Shown: positions 59,754 through 64,000 of the stretch, piece by piece
How positions within the stretch are numbered: position 1 is the first letter of the stretch
How the letters are laid out: every line of letters starts with the position of its first letter
Assembly: GCF_001696455.1 (NCBI RefSeq)
Contig: NZ_MAUJ01000001.1
Span: forward strand, 1,426,001 to 1,490,000
Length of the DNA stretch: 64,000 bases
Reading direction: 5' to 3'
DNA from: Pseudoalteromonas luteoviolacea
Lineage (GTDB): Bacteria > Pseudomonadota > Gammaproteobacteria > Enterobacterales > Alteromonadaceae
Notes under the pieces: generated by a model
The model's database searches: none
What the model saw: only the letters and a program-made list of their open reading frames with translations
What the model was told of the DNA's origin: nothing
Translations under genes and position numbers: made by a program

Positions 59754-60929
59754 GTGGCTAGTAAAAAACAAATTATATTACCCTGTGTGGTATTGCTTGG
59801 AGGCATAGCAAGTGCTATTGCATTTTCCTCAATGCAAACACCTCCGCAAGAAAAACCAGAAAAAATCATTCACCCACTCGTAGAAGTGTCACCTATTAAA
59901 ACATCACCTCTGCAAATGTCAGTAAGTTCTTACGGTATCGTCAAACCTAAGTACAGCACACAAATGGTTGCCCAAGTCAGCGGTCAAATCATTGACCTCT
60001 CAGACACATTTGTAAAAGGGGGATTTGTTAAAAAAGGGGCGATTTTAGCACGTATAGACCCCAATGATTACGAAGCTGCACTCATTGATGCCGAAGCAAA
60101 CCTAGCACAAGCGAGTTCTGCACTTGAAATTGAACAAGCACAAGCACACGTTGCTAAAACGGAGTGGGAACGTATAAAGAATAATGCTAACTCGACAATT
60201 CCATCTGAACTATATCTACGTAAGCCTCAGTTAGCAGAAAAACTGGCGCGATTTCAAGCGGCTCAAGCCAGTGTAAAACGAGCTAAACGCAATCTAGAAC
60301 GCACGTACATAAAAGCACCTTACGACGCGATCATCGAAGCTCGGTCGTTAAGTCTAGGTAGTGTTGTTAATCAAGGTAGCTTAGTCGGCGTATTAAATGC
60401 TATCTCTGTGGCTGAAGTGCGTTTGCCTGTTGCAGACAATGAGCTACAGCATCTAAAAAACAACGGAATCAATGCGCATGTAACACTCACAGCAAAAGTT
60501 GCGGGTCAAGAAGTGAATTGGTCTGGCACCATTGTACGCAGTGAAGGCGTAATCGACAGCCGTAGTCGTATGACATACTTGGTTGCACAGGTCGAACGCC
60601 CATATGACGACCTTAATAAGCCACTGAGATTTGGCGCATATCTGAATGCAAATATCAAAGGTAAATTAGTTGATAATGCCGTAGAAATTCCTCACCACTT
60701 AGTCAGAGATAGCCAGGTTGCCATTCTAAATAACGACCAAACATTGTCGTTTAAAAAGCTCAATATCGTAAGAGAATACGATGGCTTAGTTGTTGTGGAT
60801 CAAGGCCTTGAGTCTGGGCAAAGTTTGATTGTTTCAGCGCTTGAGTATCCAACCGAAGGCATGCAGCTGCGCGTTGACAACGACACCCTGAATCAAGCGG
60901 CGACTCAGCTTGCATTAAAAGAGGAGTAA
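59754..60929 (+). CDS. RND efflux periplasmic adaptor subunit
   Basis: The product is 391 residues from the GTG at 59754, which has AGGAAGGA nine bases upstream; a TTG at 59727 lies before that site and is rejected. An N-terminal signal/anchor helix (IILPCVVLLGGIASAIAF) is followed by the membrane-fusion-protein order: lipoyl half VAQVSGQIIDLSDTFVKGG, an alpha-hairpin rich in Ala/Gln (EANLAQASSALEIEQAQAHV), second lipoyl half NLERTYIKAPYDAIIEARS, and beta-barrel VRLPVADNELQHL. It links the permease to an outer-membrane channel. The permease gene begins six bases downstream. Confidence 0.93.
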   Translation: MASKKQIILPCVVLLGGIASAIAFSSMQTPPQEKPEKIIHPLVEVSPIKTSPLQMSVSSYGIVKPKYSTQMVAQVSGQIIDLSDTFVKGGFVKKGAILARIDPNDYEAALIDAEANLAQASSALEIEQAQAHVAKTEWERIKNNANSTIPSELYLRKPQLAEKLARFQAAQASVKRAKRNLERTYIKAPYDAIIEARSLSLGSVVNQGSLVGVLNAISVAEVRLPVADNELQHLKNNGINAHVTLTAKVAGQEVNWSGTIVRSEGVIDSRSRMTYLVAQVERPYDDLNKPLRFGAYLNANIKGKLVDNAVEIPHHLVRDSQVAILNNDQTLSFKKLNIVREYDGLVVVDQGLESGQSLIVSALEYPTEGMQLRVDNDTLNQAATQLALKEE

Positions 60930-60935
60930 CCACGT

Positions 60936-63900
60936 ATGGAGACTCAAGAAAAAGGCATCATTGCTTGGTTTGCACGTAACCCCGTTGCCGCCAATCTATT
61001 AATGATATTTGTACTCGTGGGTGGATTACTGACCGCATTCACTATTCAAAAACAAATATTTCCACAAAACAAAAATTACTGGTTGAGCATTCAAGCAGTG
61101 TATCCTGGCGCAGCCCCACAGGAGGTGGAAGAAGGGATCACAATTAAAGTCGAAGAAGCAATGGAGGGGCTAGAGGGAATTAAAAGGCTTATTACCTACT
61201 CAAACCGAGGCTTTTCGCAAACTTGGATTGAAGTAGACCAGCAATACGAGCCAAAAGATGTACTCGATGAAGTTAAAATGCAAGTAGATGCTATCTCGAA
61301 CTTTCCTTCAGGTATGGAACGCCCAATTGTTCGTAACGAGAAAAACGAACAAGACGTCATGCTACTGACACTAAATGGCGACATGGATTTCAAGGAACTC
61401 AAGAAGCTAGGCAATACTCTTCACGATGAAATGCTCGCACTACCGGGTGTCAACTTAGTTAATTTTAACGGTGGCCTTAACTATGAAATAGGCATCGAAG
61501 TGAGCCCAGACAAGCTGCGTGAGTACGGCCTGACATTTCGCGATATCTCTTCCGCTGTGCGAAATTTCTCGGCCAACATGTCAGCCGGTCAAATTCGTTC
61601 AGACAACGGTTACATCTCAATGCGCGTTGAAAATCAAGCGTATCAGGGTCATGAGTTTGAGCAATTACCTTTAATAACCCTTGAAGACGGCGCACAAATT
61701 CGCCTTGGCGATGTAGCTAAAATCTCTGATGGTTTTGAAGAAGGTTTAATGTACTCCCTATACAATGGAAGAAATTCATTGATATATGAAGTGATGGCAT
61801 CCAAAGATCAAGATATCACTAAAGTAGCCAGTGTCATCAAGGGCTACTTAAAAGAGAAAGAATCTCAGTTGCCGCAAAATGTAAAACTTGAGCCCTTTTT
61901 AGATTTCACCTATTACCTTGAAGGCCGCCTAAACATGATGATCGAAAACATGGTTATCGGTGGGATTCTGGTAATGTTGATGTTGGCGCTATTTTTAAGA
62001 GTTAGACTCGCGTTTTGGGTCATGATGGGTCTCCCAGTGTCGTTTTTAGGTGCCTTCTTGCTCATGCCTGTGGGTTTTATGGACATCACTATCAACTTAG
62101 CTTCTTTGTTTGCCTTTATACTGGTACTCGGTATTGTTGTGGACGATGCAATCGTTGTTGGAGAATCCGCACATGCTGAAATCGAAAAACATGGTCATAG
62201 TTTAGATAACGTCGTACGTGGTGTGAAGCGTGTTGCTGTGCCCGCCACCTTTGGTGTACTAACGACCATCGCAGCTTTCTTGCCACAGACTCTGTCTACA
62301 GGCCCAGAAGCTGCATTTTCCAAAGCGATAGGCGGTGTCATTATTCTGTGTTTGATTTTCTCTTTGATTGAATCAAAACTGATTCTCCCAGCTCATTTAG
62401 CAGCGATGAAAGACAAGCCAAGTAACCCTAAAAACCCGCTTCACCGCTTAAGAGCGGGAATGGACAATGGGCTAAAAAACTTTGTCGAAAACATCTACCG
62501 ACCATTTATCGATAAGTGTATCCACTACCGTTATACGGTGATCGTCAGCTTTATCTGTATTTTGATTGTTAGCGCTGGACTCTTTGCGGGCGGGTTTATT
62601 AAGTTTGTCGCGAATCCAAAAATTCCACACGACTTCCCTAGCATACAAATTGAAATGAACTTATCTGCTTCAGAGTCTGCAACGCTTGAAACAGCCAATA
62701 AGATTGAAAAGCTTGTATGGGATGTTGAGAAGAAAATTGAGGAAGAATATGGACAAGTGATGGTTAAAAACTTGTCGGTTAATATGAATGGCCGGACCAA
62801 TGCTTCAATCCGCGCAATCCTAGTTGAGCCCCACTTGCGCCCGATAGACACATTTGAACTCAGCGAAATGTGGCGAGAAGATATGCCGCCTTTACCAGGC
62901 GTTAAAAGCTTGAATATCGACGACAATGTATTCAGTGGTGACCGCGATGATGGCGATATTAGCTTCCGCCTTGAAGGCAAAGACAAAGACACGCTTAGAG
63001 AAGTTGCAGCCAAGCTAAAAGCGAAGTTAAGAACCGTTGAAGGTGTTGGCGATGTCAACGACTCAATGCAGTCTGCAACGGATGAAATCAGACTAGAGCT
63101 TAAGCCGTTGGCCTACAGCATGGGCTTGACCCTATCCGACGTGGCTTCTCAAGTGAACTTTAGTTACTACGGTCTTGAAGCCCAACGTATTTTACGAAAC
63201 GGTGAAGAAATAAAAGTGATGGTTCGCTACCCTAGAGAGCACCGTAATGCGATTAGTGATATTCAGGACGTTCGCATCATTTCACCTGCTGGGGCTGAAA
63301 TTCCACTGGTTGAAGTTGCTGACATTAAAATGGTTGAAGGTGTTAACCGCATTCGTAGAGAAAATGCGAAGCGCACCATCAATGTCTGGGCATCGGTAGA
63401 TACAGATAAAGCCGAGCCATTTAAAATTGCTGAACAAATAAGTGACGAATACTTGCCTAGTTTGTTAGAAAGTTACCCTGGCGTCTCGAGTAGCATAACT
63501 GGACGTGTACAAGAAGAAATGGACAGCGTTGCTGAGCAAATGCGAGATTTCGCACTATCGCTGATGATTATCTTTGCACTGTTGGCAATTCCACTTCGCT
63601 CTTACTCTCAACCATTGCTGATTATGTCGGTGATCCCATTTGGTGTCGTCGGCGCGGTACTAGGTCATATGGTACTGGGTATGACAATGAGTGGGCTATC
63701 TTTCTTTGGCATCATTGCCGTTGCAGGTGTTGTGGTAAATGACTCTCTCGTCATGGTTGATTTTGTCAACAAGGCACGGGAACGCGGATTAAGTATCAAA
63801 GAAGCTGTAGTCGAAGCTGGTTGCCGCAGATTTCGCGCAATCTTGCTTACATCACTCACCACTTTTATCGGTTTAGTGCCAATCATTATGGAAACCAGTT

Positions 63901-64000
63901 TGCAGGCACAAATCGTCATTCCAATGGCGGTATCGTTGGCATTTGGTGTACTGTTCGCAACCGTCATCACACTGATACTTATCCCTTGTCAGTATGTTGC
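60936..64000 (+). CDS. RND efflux permease subunit (partial, runs off the window)
   Basis: An open frame from ATG at 60936 continues to the end of the window (about 1,021 codons, no stop). It is an RND-superfamily permease of the AcrB/MdtB/CusA type: N-terminal WFARNPVAANLLMIFVLVGG, porter region VYPGAAPQEVEEGI, and the family's membrane motif ILVLGIVVDDAIVVGESAHA with the two acidic residues of the proton relay. The second half begins with a repeated helix region and ends around MVLGMTMSGLSFFGII and VVNDSLVMVDF. It exports drugs or other compounds using the proton gradient with the adaptor upstream. Family members are about 1,020-1,050 residues, so only a small part is missing. Confidence 0.93.
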   Translation, partial: METQEKGIIAWFARNPVAANLLMIFVLVGGLLTAFTIQKQIFPQNKNYWLSIQAVYPGAAPQEVEEGITIKVEEAMEGLEGIKRLITYSNRGFSQTWIEVDQQYEPKDVLDEVKMQVDAISNFPSGMERPIVRNEKNEQDVMLLTLNGDMDFKELKKLGNTLHDEMLALPGVNLVNFNGGLNYEIGIEVSPDKLREYGLTFRDISSAVRNFSANMSAGQIRSDNGYISMRVENQAYQGHEFEQLPLITLEDGAQIRLGDVAKISDGFEEGLMYSLYNGRNSLIYEVMASKDQDITKVASVIKGYLKEKESQLPQNVKLEPFLDFTYYLEGRLNMMIENMVIGGILVMLMLALFLRVRLAFWVMMGLPVSFLGAFLLMPVGFMDITINLASLFAFILVLGIVVDDAIVVGESAHAEIEKHGHSLDNVVRGVKRVAVPATFGVLTTIAAFLPQTLSTGPEAAFSKAIGGVIILCLIFSLIESKLILPAHLAAMKDKPSNPKNPLHRLRAGMDNGLKNFVENIYRPFIDKCIHYRYTVIVSFICILIVSAGLFAGGFIKFVANPKIPHDFPSIQIEMNLSASESATLETANKIEKLVWDVEKKIEEEYGQVMVKNLSVNMNGRTNASIRAILVEPHLRPIDTFELSEMWREDMPPLPGVKSLNIDDNVFSGDRDDGDISFRLEGKDKDTLREVAAKLKAKLRTVEGVGDVNDSMQSATDEIRLELKPLAYSMGLTLSDVASQVNFSYYGLEAQRILRNGEEIKVMVRYPREHRNAISDIQDVRIISPAGAEIPLVEVADIKMVEGVNRIRRENAKRTINVWASVDTDKAEPFKIAEQISDEYLPSLLESYPGVSSSITGRVQEEMDSVAEQMRDFALSLMIIFALLAIPLRSYSQPLLIMSVIPFGVVGAVLGHMVLGMTMSGLSFFGIIAVAGVVVNDSLVMVDFVNKARERGLSIKEAVVEAGCRRFRAILLTSLTTFIGLVPIIMETSLQAQIVIPMAVSLAFGVLFATVITLILIPCQYV

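Overview
The window looks like chromosomal DNA of a marine gammaproteobacterium, most like Pseudoalteromonas. The basis is moderate-to-low GC, many TTG/GTG starts behind strong AAGGAG sites, and the mix of families (TIGR03643, HopJ family, small 'Fis-annotated' protein, TonB-era RND pump, large trans-acyltransferase polyketide system). The genus is inference, because no rRNA or housekeeping marker is present.

Region by region. (1) 1-23.8 kb is almost entirely minus-strand accessory DNA: small secreted or lipoprotein-like genes, a nitrilase-family amidohydrolase, an esterase, a metallo-beta-lactamase-fold protein divergent from a CadC/ToxR-like regulator, an S9 peptidase, a questin-oxidase-like protein, and three XRE-type regulators that share a helix-turn-helix head but carry different tails (a membrane hairpin, a DUF4177-like domain, and a MotA/ExbB-like four-helix membrane domain). 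Two genes here are broken: one by an in-frame TGA (18425-18850) and one M23 peptidase cut short (23360-23683). (2) 23.9-48.7 kb is a compact plus-strand biosynthetic operon: a PfaD-type enoyl reductase, a stand-alone acyltransferase, a NodU/TobZ-type carbamoyltransferase, and one 20.2-kb gene encoding a 6,723-residue hybrid polyketide synthase/non-ribosomal peptide synthetase. (3) 48.8-59.6 kb holds unrelated small metabolic, transport and signalling genes, including a translationally coupled lipoprotein/HEAT-repeat pair. (4) 59.7-64.0 kb holds an RND efflux adaptor and the start of its permease, which runs off the window.

The central finding is the hybrid assembly line. I read its modules as KS-DH-KR-cMT-ACP / KS-KR-ACP / C-A-PCP / KS-KR-ACP / KS-KR-ACP-thioester reductase. 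No acyltransferase domain lies inside it, so the adjacent stand-alone acyltransferase must load every carrier protein. The adenylation domain carries the ten-residue code D-F-W-N-I-G-M-V-H-K, the classical threonine code. The terminal reductase predicts release as an aldehyde or alcohol, and the carbamoyltransferase predicts a carbamate on a hydroxyl. The third ketoreductase lacks its catalytic serine. I cannot assign a known product.

Starts were re-chosen where a ribosome-binding site decided the matter; these choices are stated per gene. No tRNA, rRNA, CRISPR array or insertion sequence was recognised.
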